This document shows positions 8,961 through 17,439 of a DNA stretch of 64,000 nucleotides, in pieces (within the stretch, counting starts at the first letter, position 1; each line of letters opens with the position of its first letter). The notes under the pieces are model-generated. The model saw only the letters and a list, made by a program, of their open reading frames with translations, did no database searches and was not told where the DNA came from. The translations under genes were made by a program, and so were the position numbers. The stretch lies in the NCBI GenBank assembly GCA_029194535.1, contig JARFXR010000001.1, positions 1,248,721-1,312,720 on the forward strand, read 5' to 3'. The DNA is from Nitrospira sp. (GTDB lineage Bacteria > Nitrospirota > Nitrospiria > Nitrospirales > Nitrospiraceae).

Positions 8961-10059
8961 TGCGAGCCCCATCATCGGCGACCGTGGCGGGGTCGGCTGG
9001 CACACCTATTATTTGCTTGAGGCCATGCTGGCCGGTTTGGACAACGTCGAATTCATCGGATACCTGCGGCCCGGCTCGGTCCTGCCGGAAGACGTACGGT
9101 CCTGGCGGACCGGCGGCCGGATCACCTGGGTCGAATCGGCCAAGTGGGCGATGCGCCGGCGCGGACGGGCCGACCGGCTGGACCTGTATCACGGCACCAA
9201 CTTCAAGCTTCACACGGCCGGGCGGCACGGAGGCATCGTGACGATTCACGATCTCTGGCTGGAGCGGTTTCCGCAATACTCGACCAAAGTGCTGGGCCAG
9301 CGGCTGGCCTCGATGAAGGCCAGGCGCACGGCGCGGCGCGCCAGGATGGTCGTCACGGTATCGGATTTCTCCGCGCGCGAGCTGAGCGAACTCTATCGGG
9401 TGCCGCGTGAGCGGCTCGCCGTGATTCCGAACGGCGTCGCCGCTGTGTTTGCGGCGCGCCGGGATGATCGGGCGATGGCCGAGCTGCGGACGAGAATCCG
9501 GCTTCCGGACAAACCCTATCTGCTCTTCATCGGGGGCGCGGACCCGCGCAAGAACCATCGGCGGTTTCTCGAAGCGGCAAGCCTGATGCGGCGGCCGTTG
9601 CAGGGGCACAGCCTGCTGCTGGTCGGCTCGACCGATCATGCCTTCGGTTCCTATGATGAATCGGCCAAAGAATATGGACTCACGGCTCGCGTCTGTTGTC
9701 CGGGCCGGCTGGGCCGGGCGGACCTCCAGCTGCTCTATACCTACGCGGACCAGTTTGTCTTCCCGTCGCTCTACGAAGGATTCGGCATGCCGGTTCTCGA
9801 AGCGATGGCCTGTGGGGTTCCCGTGATCACGTCCCGCACGACCGGTGTCGCCGAGGCGGCGGGCGATGCGGCGCTGCTGGTCGATCCGGAAGACGCCCGC
9901 TCGCTGGGAGAGGCGATGGTCTCCCTGTTAGAGAATCCGTCGCTGCGGGCCTCGCTCACGGCCAAGGGGTTCGCGCGTGTGAAGCAGTTTTCCTGGCGGT
10001 CGGCTGCGGTCCAGACGTTGGACTTGTACCGACGGCTCTGTCAGGAGCGAGTGTCGTAG
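8944..10059 (+). CDS. GT4 family glycosyltransferase
   Basis: 371 residues from ATG 8944, which has GGGAGAG a few bases upstream; an in-frame ATG at 8929 is an alternative. The N-terminus MRIGIDASPIIGDRGGVGWH is the typical opening of the mannosyltransferase-like GT4 subgroup. The donor half has LFIGGADPRKNHRRFLEAA, FPSLYEGFGMPVLEAMACGVPVITS with an intact EX7E, and GDAALLVDPEDARSLGEAM. It overlaps the 3' end of the preceding GT4 gene, so the two are likely translationally coupled. Specificity unknown. Confidence 0.86.
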   Translation: MRIGIDASPIIGDRGGVGWHTYYLLEAMLAGLDNVEFIGYLRPGSVLPEDVRSWRTGGRITWVESAKWAMRRRGRADRLDLYHGTNFKLHTAGRHGGIVTIHDLWLERFPQYSTKVLGQRLASMKARRTARRARMVVTVSDFSARELSELYRVPRERLAVIPNGVAAVFAARRDDRAMAELRTRIRLPDKPYLLFIGGADPRKNHRRFLEAASLMRRPLQGHSLLLVGSTDHAFGSYDESAKEYGLTARVCCPGRLGRADLQLLYTYADQFVFPSLYEGFGMPVLEAMACGVPVITSRTTGVAEAAGDAALLVDPEDARSLGEAMVSLLENPSLRASLTAKGFARVKQFSWRSAAVQTLDLYRRLCQERVS

Positions 10060-10061
10060 CC

Positions 10062-11105
10062 ATGGCCGTGACCATGTCGCCCTGTAATATTCTCGTCATC
10101 AAACTGCGCTATCTGGGAGACGTGCTGCTGGCCACGCCCACCCTGGAGGCGTTGAAAGCGGCCTATCCTACCGCCAGACTGACCGTCGTGATCAATCGGG
10201 GAACCGAGGCCATGCTGGCCGGCAATCCGCACGTGGACGACGTGCTGCCGCTCGAGCGAGGGTCGCTCCTCGCCCAATGGCGGTTCCTGCGCGAGCTTCG
10301 ACGGAGACGATTCGATGTGGTCATTGATCTGACCGACGCGGACCGGTCCGCCTGGCTGAGCTGGATGACCGGAGCGCCGGTGCGTGTCGGATTCAACGAC
10401 GAAGGACGCCTCCGTGGGCGTTGTTATACCGTGGTCGTACGAGGCGAACCGGGGTCGCATCGTATCGAGCGGGATCTCGCGTCCCTGGCTCCGTTGCCTC
10501 TCGTTGTCGACGGCCAGACGCCGCGCCTCTGGCTTGCCCCGGAAGAAGAGCGGCGCGCCGCGGAGTTATTGACCCGTCATGGCGTCGACGGAAAGAAACC
10601 CCTGGCCATGTTGCAACCGGGCGCGCGCTACTGGTTCAAAGCCTGGCCGTGGGAGCGGTTCGCCGCGCTGGCCGATCGACTTGCGGAGCAGTATGGCTCT
10701 CAGGTCCTGATCGGAGGGAGCCCGCAGGAATTCGACCTCGCCGAACGGATCTGCGGTACGGCTGCGAGCCGCCCGGTCAATCTGGCCGGACAGGCGGACA
10801 TGCGGACCTATGCCGCGGTGCTCAAGCGGGTCTCGCTGTTCGTCGGAAACGACAGCGGCGCCATGCATGTGGCAGCCGCGGTCGGGACGCCGCTCGTCGC
10901 CCTGTTCGGGCCGTCCGATCCGAAGGAATGGGGACCGCGCGCTGCCGCCGCAGCCGTACTCTACAAGGGACTGGATTGCCGCGCTTGTTTTCATCCGACG
11001 TGTGATCGAGGAGAGCAGAATTGCATGAGGCTCATCTCGGTTGATGAGGTCATGTCGGCAGTGGATGAATTGAATAAGAAGATGCAGAAAGGCGCGTTGC
11101 GCTGA
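10062..11105 (+). CDS. Heptosyltransferase III-like GT9 glycosyltransferase (WaaQ-like)
   Basis: 347 residues from ATG 10062, two bases after the previous stop; GTG 10068 and ATG 10074 are alternatives. Motifs: ILVIKLRYLGDVLLATPTLEAL, INRGTEAMLAGNPHVDDVL, LQPGARYWFKAWPWERFAAL, and NDSGAMHVAAAVGTPLVALFGPSDP with a Cys-rich tail (CRACFHPTCDRG). This matches the heptosyltransferase III branch of GT9, which adds a side-branch heptose to the inner core. It is the last gene of the core block; a 254-base gap with a mobile-type repeat follows. Confidence 0.85.
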   Translation: MAVTMSPCNILVIKLRYLGDVLLATPTLEALKAAYPTARLTVVINRGTEAMLAGNPHVDDVLPLERGSLLAQWRFLRELRRRRFDVVIDLTDADRSAWLSWMTGAPVRVGFNDEGRLRGRCYTVVVRGEPGSHRIERDLASLAPLPLVVDGQTPRLWLAPEEERRAAELLTRHGVDGKKPLAMLQPGARYWFKAWPWERFAALADRLAEQYGSQVLIGGSPQEFDLAERICGTAASRPVNLAGQADMRTYAAVLKRVSLFVGNDSGAMHVAAAVGTPLVALFGPSDPKEWGPRAAAAAVLYKGLDCRACFHPTCDRGEQNCMRLISVDEVMSAVDELNKKMQKGALR

Positions 11106-11158
11106 CAACTGCATCGTTGAATTGTAACGCAGCAATGTGTATTGCTCTGTCGCGACCG

Positions 11159-11316
11159 ACTGGAACCTATCTCAAAATGGGTGTTCCGGTCGGAACTGGT
11201 CATGCCCGCGAAAGCGGGCATCCAGAATGACCTAAAAAGACTGGATTCCCGCCTGCGCGGGAATGACGACCACAGATCCCATCCCATCATGAATGAAATT
11301 TGAGATAGGTTCTAGT
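11159..11316. repeat. MITE-like repeat with terminal inverted repeats and internal GCGGG hairpins
   Basis: The ends form an 18-base inverted repeat with one mismatch: ACTGGAACCTATCTCAAA at 11159-11176 and the complement of ACTAGAACCTATCTCAAA at 11299-11316. Inside are two palindromes, TGCCCGCGAAAGCGGGCA (11203-11220) and ATTCCCGCCTGCGCGGGAAT (11245-11264), facing each other. Read on the minus strand these give the FPRRRES and FWMPAFAGMT peptide strings often mis-annotated as genes. No transposase is present and I see no convincing target-site duplication. It is best described as a small non-autonomous element or composite REP-type repeat. Confidence 0.75.
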
Positions 11317-11359
11317 TTTCTCTTGGGTCGGCGGCAAGGACACATCAAGGGGTGATGAA

Positions 11360-12046
11360 GTGACCCTGCTCGATCGCTTATTGGTTCAGGCGTTCGTGAA
11401 AATATTCGACTGTCACGAGCCGGTTTTCGAGATCGGATCGCATCAGCTTCAGGAGGGTGGGAACCCCTATCAAGATCTCCGGCCGTTCTTTCCAGGCAGA
11501 AAATATATTGGATCTGATTTTACGTCTGGTCCCGGCGTAGATTGTGTCGCAGATGCGACGCGCTTGGGGATCAAGAAAGGCTCCATCGGCACAGTCATCA
11601 TGGTCTCGACGGTCGAACATATTTTTCGTGTATTCGACGCTTTTCATGAGGCCGAAGGAGTGTTGTCGGACCAGGGCGCCCTCATTGTCACCTCTCACAT
11701 GGATTGCGGTATTCATGCGTACCCGAGCGACTATTGGCGGTTCACTCCGGAGGCCTTTGCCAGACTGCTCGACCCTTTTCCCGCCAAGATTGTCGGCTAC
11801 CAAGGGCTCTCCTACAACCCGTTTGTAGTCTTTGGGATCGCATTCAAGACCGCACCGGAAAACATCGAGGCGCGAACCGGACGATTCCGTCTGGAGCTGG
11901 AGCGGTCGATGAAGGAAGCCGGCGATGCCGTTCCGTTCAAGAAAAAAATCTCTCGGATCCGTCGCCTCTGCTTCTATCGGCTGTTCGGCTCAAAGGATTC
12001 CTTCCGAAAGCTTCGGGATGAGTATGTCATCGGCTGGCATGACTAA
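11360..12046 (+). CDS. Class I SAM-dependent methyltransferase
   Basis: 228 residues from GTG 11360, with AAGGGG about ten bases upstream. The SAM-binding region is divergent: VFEIGSHQLQEGGNPYQDL in place of the usual glycine-rich loop, then IGSDFTSGPGVDCVADATRLG, and IVMVSTVEHIFRVFDAFHEA-like and LSDQGALIVTSHMDCGIHAYPSDYWRFTPEAF segments typical of methyltransferases in surface-glycan loci. The HAYPSDYWRFTPEA string is common in such enzymes. The gene stands alone between the repeat and the regulatory promoter, and its base composition is visibly less GC-rich than the core genes. Target unknown, likely a sugar hydroxyl. Confidence 0.72.
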   Translation: MTLLDRLLVQAFVKIFDCHEPVFEIGSHQLQEGGNPYQDLRPFFPGRKYIGSDFTSGPGVDCVADATRLGIKKGSIGTVIMVSTVEHIFRVFDAFHEAEGVLSDQGALIVTSHMDCGIHAYPSDYWRFTPEAFARLLDPFPAKIVGYQGLSYNPFVVFGIAFKTAPENIEARTGRFRLELERSMKEAGDAVPFKKKISRIRRLCFYRLFGSKDSFRKLRDEYVIGWHD

Positions 12047-12071
12047 CGAGTGAGGAGATCCCACAAACCCC

Positions 12072-12100
12072 TTGACTCGGCGACTCCGAGCGTTCATAAA
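12072..12100 (+). promoter_or_regulatory. Sigma70-type promoter of the regulator/antiterminator operon
   Basis: TTGACT at 12072-12077 and CATAAA at 12095-12100 are separated by exactly 17 bases. The promoter lies 18 bases upstream of the ATG at 12118, which has a strong GGAGGTGGA ribosome-binding site. It is the best promoter match that I see ahead of the glycan block. Confidence 0.6.
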
Positions 12101-12106
12101 GTGAAC
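12076..12106. promoter_or_regulatory. Two adjacent dyads overlapping the promoter (candidate operator)
   Basis: CTCGG-N5-CCGAG occupies 12076-12090 inside the promoter spacer, and GTTCA-N5-TGAAC occupies 12092-12106 across the -10 box. Both have five-base arms and five-base centres, 16 bases apart centre to centre. This placement suits repression, possibly by the winged-helix protein encoded immediately downstream (inference). Confidence 0.45.
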
Positions 12107-12117
12107 ACGGAGGTGGA

Positions 12118-12738
12118 ATGGACGTCCAGGGTCAGCGGGACCTGCTTCTCCTGTCTGAAGTTGAACGCAACGCGCATCTGACCCAGCGCTCACTCTCGAG
12201 TCGTCTCGGTGTGGCGCTCGGCCTGACCAATCTGTACATCAAGCGACTGGCCCGCAAGGGCTACATCGAGATCGAGGCGATTCCCCCCAATCGAGTCCGG
12301 TACCAGCTCACGCCGCAGGGCGCCGCGGAAAAAGCTCGCCTGACGCATGAGTACATGGATTATTCGTTGGCCTACTATCGCGACATTCGCATCCGGTTGA
12401 AGGAAATGTTGGCGACCGTGGGACGGCTTGCCGGCCGGCGGTTCGTCATTTTCGGTACGGGTGAGCTGGCTGAGCTGACCTACTTGTCGCTACGGGAGAT
12501 GGACGGCACCTGCGTGGGGTTTCTCGACGACGAGCGGCGGGACTCGTTTCTCTCCTATCCGGTTTCCTTTCCGGAAGCGATCGGTCGATGGGAGTTCGAT
12601 AAGGTGCTGATCGCGGACCTCGATCAGGCCTCCGCTCACGAGGCGAGATTGATCGGATGCGGCGTGTCGCCCGACAAGGTGATGAGGCTGGTCTTGACGT
12701 CGCAGAGAAAGGCACAGGCGGATGTTGGGCCCGTCTAG
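12118..12738 (+). CDS. Winged-helix transcriptional regulator fused to a nucleotide-binding-like (PglD-N-like) domain
   Basis: 206 residues from ATG 12118 with GGAGGTGGA just upstream. Residues ~1-85 are a winged helix-turn-helix of the MarR type: LLLLSEVERNAHLTQRSL, GVALGLTNLYIKRLARKGYIE (recognition helix), and RYQLTPQGAAEKARL (wing). Residues ~100-200 resemble the Rossmann-like N-terminal domain of PglD/NeuD sugar acyltransferases: FVIFGTGELAELTYLSLRE, VGFLDDERRDSFL, and FDKVLIADLD. The combination suggests a regulator that senses a nucleotide or sugar-nucleotide. It overlaps the downstream antiterminator by 17 bases, so both probably control the glycan genes. EPS-associated MarR-like regulators at the head of polysaccharide operons are known. 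Confidence 0.75.
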   Translation: MDVQGQRDLLLLSEVERNAHLTQRSLSSRLGVALGLTNLYIKRLARKGYIEIEAIPPNRVRYQLTPQGAAEKARLTHEYMDYSLAYYRDIRIRLKEMLATVGRLAGRRFVIFGTGELAELTYLSLREMDGTCVGFLDDERRDSFLSYPVSFPEAIGRWEFDKVLIADLDQASAHEARLIGCGVSPDKVMRLVLTSQRKAQADVGPV

Positions 12739-13252
12739 CGGAGCGACGGACTGCGGGGCGGAGAGGTCCCGCTGGTACGCGTTGCGCACCAGGTCGCGCC
12801 ATGAAAAACTGGTGCGCGATCAGCTCAACGGCCAGGGCATCGAGCCCCTGCTGCCGACGGTCCGCCGCCTGAGCCAATGGAAAGACCGGAAGAAGGAAGT
12901 GGAAGTGCCGCTGTTCTCGGGCTACTGCTTCGTGCGTTTCGCCTCCGAGCAGAAGCTTCCGGTGCTCAAGACGGTCGGCGTCGTGGACATCGTGGGCGGG
13001 GGCGTCCAACCGGAGCCGATTCCCGACGAGGAGATCAGCGCATTGCAGACATTGATGGCCAGCGTGCTGCCCTACGATCCGCATCCCTATTTGCACGAGG
13101 GCATGACGGTCGAAGTGATCCGCGGACCGCTCCAAGGGGCGCGCGGGATTCTGCTGCGGAAGGAGAAGCGGCACCGCCTGATCCTGGGCATCCGTTTGAT
13201 CCAGCAGGCTGCGGCAGTGGAAATCGACATCAAAGACGTGGTGCCTGCGTAA
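12722..13252 (+). CDS. NusG-paralogue transcription antiterminator (UpxY/RfaH/LoaP-like)
   Basis: 176 residues from ATG 12722, overlapping the regulator gene. The NGN domain is seen as WYALRTRSRHEKLVRDQL, GIEPLLPTVRRLSQWKDRKKEV-like segment and PLFSGYCFVRF; a KOW domain follows with HEGMTVEVIRGPLQGARGIL. Specialised NusG paralogues of this kind bind RNA polymerase and prevent early termination in long polysaccharide operons. Its location at the head of the glycan block fits. I looked for an RfaH-type ops element (GGCGGTAG-like) nearby and did not find one, so the recruitment site is unknown. Confidence 0.88.
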   Translation: MLGPSSGATDCGAERSRWYALRTRSRHEKLVRDQLNGQGIEPLLPTVRRLSQWKDRKKEVEVPLFSGYCFVRFASEQKLPVLKTVGVVDIVGGGVQPEPIPDEEISALQTLMASVLPYDPHPYLHEGMTVEVIRGPLQGARGILLRKEKRHRLILGIRLIQQAAAVEIDIKDVVPA

Positions 13253-13300
13253 TGGGTCCGCATATCGGGGCGGGCGGGCTACTGGAGCATCGCTAGGCTG

Positions 13301-14506
13301 ATGGCCGCAACAGTATGTGATTTTGTGGTGATCGGCGGAGGAGTCGTAGGATTGTCGATCGCGCTCGCGTTACGTCGGCGCCATCGCGCCAAGGTGACGT
13401 TGGTTGAGAAGGAGCGCTCCACGGGGCTCCATGCCAGTGGAAGAAACAGCGGCGTGCTTCACGCCGGTGTCTATTACAAGGCCGGAACGCTGAAGGCCCG
13501 TCTGTGCGTTGAAGGCAACAGACGGATGCGTGAGTATTGCAGGAGAAAACAGATTCCCCTGAACGAAAACGGGAAAGTCATCGTCGCGCGGAGCGCTGAG
13601 GAATTGCCGACACTGCGCGAGCTCCACGCACGGTCGGAGGCGAACGGTGTTCGTGCGGAGCTGATCGATTGCCGGTCGCTCAAGGACATTGAGCCCTGCG
13701 CGAGGACGTTTGAACAGGCGCTGTACGTGAAAGACACGGCCGTCGTGAATCCGCAGCGCGTGATGGAAGCGCTGGTTGAAGATGCCGGGCAGGAGGGAGT
13801 CGAATTCCGGTTAGGCTGCGCTTGGCACGGGTGTGAGGACGACAACACGGCGATCACTTCTCATGGGCGCATCGCCTATGGCCATCTAGTCAACTGCGCG
13901 GGCCTGTACGCAGACAAGATCGCGCATCGGTTCGGCGTGGGGCGGCAGTATCGAATCCTTCCATTTCGGGGACAGTTCTACCGCCTGAGGCCGGAATCGA
14001 TGGTGAAGGTACGGGGAAACATTTATCCTGTGCCGGACCTCAGGAATCCGTTTTTGGGCGTGCATTTCACCCGCCGACCTGACGGAGAAGTGACCGTCGG
14101 CCCATCAGCGTTGCCGTTACTCGGACGAGAGCAATACCGTGGGTTGGCCGGCGCAAACATGACAGATGGCCTCGCCATGATCGCGTATTTGCTCCGGCTG
14201 TTCGGCAAAAACCGAGACCATTTTCGATCTATCGCTTGGAGGGAACTGACGAAGCTCTCGCGTTCCGGTTTTTATCGGGAGGCGGAGCGACTGGCTGACG
14301 GGTTTGAGCGGCGGGATCTGCTGTCGGGAAAAGAACCGGGGATCCGCGCGCAATTAGTCGATACCGCAACCACAGAGCTGCTGAACGATTTTGTGGTCGA
14401 GCCGGGGCCTCGGTCCACGCATGTACTCAATGCCGTCTCACCGGCCTTTACCTCCTCCGCGCCGTTTGCAGACTACGTGGTGGACCTGATGAAAGTTGAA
14501 GCCTGA
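13301..14506 (+). CDS. lhgO: FAD-dependent oxidoreductase, L-2-hydroxyglutarate oxidase (LhgO) family
   Basis: 401 residues from ATG 13301. The FAD-binding [13 protein letters not shown] lies near residue 12, followed by [25 protein letters not shown], the signature of the LhgO/L2HGDH branch of the DAO superfamily; [22 protein letters not shown], and [10 protein letters not shown] are further landmarks. LhgO oxidises L-2-hydroxyglutarate to 2-oxoglutarate with electrons passed to the membrane. That substrate is well supported for the family, but the position at the head of a glycan operon may mean a different role here. One idea is removal of 2-hydroxyglutarate made as a by-product of WbpB-type NAD recycling with 2-oxoglutarate. 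Confidence 0.8.
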   Translation: MAATVCDFVVIGGGVVGLSIALALRRRHRAKVTLVEKERSTGLHASGRNSGVLHAGVYYKAGTLKARLCVEGNRRMREYCRRKQIPLNENGKVIVARSAEELPTLRELHARSEANGVRAELIDCRSLKDIEPCARTFEQALYVKDTAVVNPQRVMEALVEDAGQEGVEFRLGCAWHGCEDDNTAITSHGRIAYGHLVNCAGLYADKIAHRFGVGRQYRILPFRGQFYRLRPESMVKVRGNIYPVPDLRNPFLGVHFTRRPDGEVTVGPSALPLLGREQYRGLAGANMTDGLAMIAYLLRLFGKNRDHFRSIAWRELTKLSRSGFYREAERLADGFERRDLLSGKEPGIRAQLVDTATTELLNDFVVEPGPRSTHVLNAVSPAFTSSAPFADYVVDLMKVEA

Positions 14507-14558
14507 GCGCGGGCAGACGAAGCGACGACGTCAACATCACTCGAACCCAGGAGTGAGG

Positions 14559-16181
14559 ATGAATATTGCACCATCAAGCGCGGGCATGAAACCTCATGTG
14601 GCCGTCGTGGGGGCCGGCTATTGGGGAAAAAATCTCGTAAGGAACTTCCATGCCATCGGCGCGCTGGATGCGATCTGCGACAGCAACCGGGAGCTGCTGG
14701 ACACGCTGAGCCGCGACTACGCGCCGCGCAAGGTCGTGACCGCCTATTCGGAGATTCTCGGCGACCGGAGGATCGGCGCCGTCGCGATCGCCACGCCGGC
14801 CGAAACGCATGGCGATCTCGTCCGCGAGGCGCTGCTGGCCGGGAAGGATGTGTTCGTCGAGAAGCCGCTGTGCCTCGATGTCCGCAACGGACGGGAATTG
14901 GTGGAGCTGGCAAAAACGAAGCAGCGCATCCTCATGGTCGGGCATCTGCTCTGGTACCATCCGGCGGTCCTGAAACTGAAAGAGTTGATTCGGGCGGGGG
15001 AACTCGGCCGCATCCAATACGTGTACTCGAATCGGCTCAACCTCGGGAAGATCCGTCGGGAGGAGAACATTCTCTGGTCCTTCGCGCCGCACGACCTTTC
15101 CGTGATTCTCGGATTGCTGGGCGAGATGCCGGAGAGCGTGCGGGCGCAAGGGGGCAACTACCTCCATCAAAACATCGCCGACGTCACGATCAGTCTGTTG
15201 TCTTTTCCCAGCGGCGTGAGGGCCCATATCTTCGTGTCTTGGCTGCATCCCTTCAAGGAGCAGAAGCTCGTGATCGTGGGCGACCGCAAGATGGCCGTCT
15301 TCGACGACATGGAAAAGAAGGACAAGCTCCTGCTCTATCCCCATTCGATCGACTGGAAGAATCAGATCCCTGTCGCGAACAAGGCGGATGCCTGTCCGGT
15401 CGAACTGGAGACGAGCGAGCCGCTGCGGACGGAGTGCGAGCATTTCCTCGACTGCGTCGCCACCAGGCGTCAACCCAGGACCGACGGTGAGGAAGGGCTG
15501 CGCGTCCTCTCGGTGCTGCAGCGCTGCCAGGACGCCCTCGAAAAGGACGCGCATCGCGAGGCCAAACCGGAGCCGGCTGCGGCCCCCGCGCCGAAGCGGA
15601 CGTTCTTCGCGCACGAGTCGGCCTGCATCGACGAAGGGACGGACATCGGCGAGGGGACGAGCATCTGGCATTTTTCCCACGTCCTCAAGGGGTCTCGGAT
15701 CGGCAAGCACTGCAAGATCGGCCAGAATGTGGTGGTGGGACCCAAGGTGACGGTCGGCAACGGCGTGAAGATCCAGAACAACGTCTCGGTCTATGAAGGG
15801 GTCACGCTGGAAGACTTCGTGTTCTGCGGCCCGTCGATGGTCTTCACCAACGTCTTCAACCCGCGCAGCGAAATTCCCCGCATGGACGAGCTGCGGCCCA
15901 CGCTGGTGAGGAGGGGCGCCACGATCGGGGCCAATGCGACCATTCTGTGCGGCATCACGATCGGCCGCTACGCCCTGATCGGCGCCGGCTCGGTCGTCAC
16001 CAAGGATGTGCCCGATCATGCGCTGGTGCGCGGAAACCCGGCGAAGGTGACGGGGTGGATGTGTTCCTGCGGCGTGAAGCTCGCGCTCAAGGGCTCCAAG
16101 GGCGTCTGCCGGACCTGCGGAAAGAAATTCAGCAAGAATACGAAGGGTGCGAAAGGTACGAACGGATTGCAAGCTCACTGA
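14559..16181 (+). CDS. wbpBD: Fusion: UDP-sugar 3-dehydrogenase (WbpB/WlbA-like) + N-acetyltransferase (WbpD/WlbB-like) + zinc ribbon
   Basis: 540 residues from ATG 14559, chosen for the AGGAGTGAGG just upstream; the frame is open back to 14496. Residues ~12-330 are a Gfo/Idh/MocA oxidoreductase: [19 protein letters not shown] at 101-103, and [13 protein letters not shown]. After an Ala/Pro linker, residues ~349-500 are a left-handed beta-helix acetyltransferase with hexapeptide repeats ([20 protein letters not shown]) and [16 protein letters not shown] short C-terminal zinc ribbon has Cys at 502, 504, 517 and 520. In Pseudomonas and Bordetella the two enzymes are separate steps making UDP-2,3-diacetamido-2,3-dideoxy-glucuronate, on either side of the WbpE transamination encoded next. 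Confidence 0.9.
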   Translation: MNIAPSSAGMKPHVAVVGAGYWGKNLVRNFHAIGALDAICDSNRELLDTLSRDYAPRKVVTAYSEILGDRRIGAVAIATPAETHGDLVREALLAGKDVFVEKPLCLDVRNGRELVELAKTKQRILMVGHLLWYHPAVLKLKELIRAGELGRIQYVYSNRLNLGKIRREENILWSFAPHDLSVILGLLGEMPESVRAQGGNYLHQNIADVTISLLSFPSGVRAHIFVSWLHPFKEQKLVIVGDRKMAVFDDMEKKDKLLLYPHSIDWKNQIPVANKADACPVELETSEPLRTECEHFLDCVATRRQPRTDGEEGLRVLSVLQRCQDALEKDAHREAKPEPAAAPAPKRTFFAHESACIDEGTDIGEGTSIWHFSHVLKGSRIGKHCKIGQNVVVGPKVTVGNGVKIQNNVSVYEGVTLEDFVFCGPSMVFTNVFNPRSEIPRMDELRPTLVRRGATIGANATILCGITIGRYALIGAGSVVTKDVPDHALVRGNPAKVTGWMCSCGVKLALKGSKGVCRTCGKKFSKNTKGAKGTNGLQAH

Positions 16182-16197
16182 ACAGGAAGGAAGGCAT

Positions 16198-17337
16198 ATG
16201 GGGGTCCCATTACTCGATCTTGCGGCGCATCATGATCCGCTGCATAAAGAGATCATGGCTGCCATCGAACAGGTGTTCAAGAGTCAGGCGTTCATCTTGG
16301 GGCCGGAGGTGGCGAAGCTCGAGGAGCGGGTCGCGTCCTACTGCCAGGCTAAGGCCGGGGTCGGCGTGTCGTCGGGCACCGATGCGCTGCTCATTTCCCT
16401 GATGGCGCTCGGCGTCGGCCCGGGTGACGAGGTGGTGACCACGCCCTATTCCTTCTTCGCCACGGCCGGGGCCGTCGTGCGGCTCGGCGCGAAGCCGGTG
16501 TTCGTCGATATCGAGCCCCGCTCGTTCAACATCCATCCCGACAAGATCGAAGGAGCGCTGACGTCCAAGACCAAAGCGCTGATCCCCGTGCATCTGTACG
16601 GGCAGTCGGCCGACATGGCCCCCATCATGGATCTGGCGGCGCGGCGCAAGCTCGCGGTGATTGAAGACGCCGCGCAGGCGATCGGCACGGAATACAAAGA
16701 CGGCCGGCGTGCCGGCAGCATCGGCACGGTCGGCTGTCTGTCGTTCTTCCCGAGCAAGAACCTTGGCTGCCTCGGTGACGCGGGCATGGTCGTGACAAAC
16801 GACGCGGACTTGGCCGAGCGGCTCAGGGTGCTGCGGGTCCACGGCAGCAAGCCCAAGTACCATCACAAACTGATCGGGGGGAACTTCCGCATCGACACCA
16901 TCCAGGCCGCCGTGCTGAACGTCAAGCTCAACTACCTCGACGGGTGGACCAAACGCCGGCAGGACAACGCACGGCGCTATGAGACCCTGTTTCGGCAAAC
17001 CGGCCTGGTCGAGCGCGGTGTGATCAAGCTGCCCGAAGCCGTCTATCACGCGTCGGGCAAGCCTCACCACCACATTTATAACCAGTTCGTGCTGCGGGTC
17101 GAACGCCGGGACGATCTGATCGCGCATCTGAAGCAGAAGGGCATCGGCGCGGAGATTTACTATCCCGTGCCGTTCCATCTGCAGGAATGCTTCCGGTACC
17201 TGGGCTATAAGGCAGGCGACTTCCCGGAATCGGAACGTGCGGCAAGGGAAACCGTCGCGATCCCGATCTATCCGGAACTCACCGCCGAGCAGCAGGCCGA
17301 AGTCGTCGAAGGCGTCGCCGGCTTCTATCGGATGTGA
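16198..17337 (+). CDS. wbpE: PLP-dependent aminotransferase, WbpE/WlbC-like (DegT/DnrJ/EryC1/StrS)
   Basis: 379 residues from ATG 16198, with AGGAAGGAAGG upstream. Landmarks of sugar aminotransferases: VGVSSGTDALLISLMALG, VTTPYSFFATAGAVVRLG, IPVHLYGQSADMAPIM, EDAAQAIG, and FFPSKNLGCLGDAG with the PLP lysine at residue 187. It should aminate the 3-keto group produced by the WbpB domain, before acetylation by the WbpD domain of the upstream gene. The operon ends here: the next gene is convergent, with 102 bases between the stops and no strong terminator visible. No wbpA (UDP-GlcNAc 6-dehydrogenase) or wbpI epimerase occurs in the window. Confidence 0.9.
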   Translation: MGVPLLDLAAHHDPLHKEIMAAIEQVFKSQAFILGPEVAKLEERVASYCQAKAGVGVSSGTDALLISLMALGVGPGDEVVTTPYSFFATAGAVVRLGAKPVFVDIEPRSFNIHPDKIEGALTSKTKALIPVHLYGQSADMAPIMDLAARRKLAVIEDAAQAIGTEYKDGRRAGSIGTVGCLSFFPSKNLGCLGDAGMVVTNDADLAERLRVLRVHGSKPKYHHKLIGGNFRIDTIQAAVLNVKLNYLDGWTKRRQDNARRYETLFRQTGLVERGVIKLPEAVYHASGKPHHHIYNQFVLRVERRDDLIAHLKQKGIGAEIYYPVPFHLQECFRYLGYKAGDFPESERAARETVAIPIYPELTAEQQAEVVEGVAGFYRM

Positions 17338-17439
17338 TGTGGGGACCGGCTCCCGCCGTAGCCTGGCGAAGGCAGGCGCGTGGACAGGTGTCGCGGTCTC
17401 CGAGACGCGGGGAGGGGTGTCAGCCTCCGAGCCGTGGCC

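Noticed and set aside
11131-11146. AGCAAT-GTGT-ATTGCT hairpin after the heptosyltransferase III gene
   Set aside because: The stem is only six pairs, AT-rich and has no T-run after it, so it is not a convincing terminator.
10991-11290. 99-codon minus-strand frame with FPRRRES and FWMPAFAGMT strings
   Set aside because: These strings are translations of the widespread GCGGG-type intergenic repeat, not a protein family.
14574-16178. 534-codon open frame on the minus strand
   Set aside because: Antisense to the wbpBD fusion, whose motifs are unmistakable on the plus strand.
17338-17439. Possible bidirectional terminator between convergent genes
   Set aside because: Only a short GTCTC-C-GAGAC pairing is visible and no T-run on either strand.
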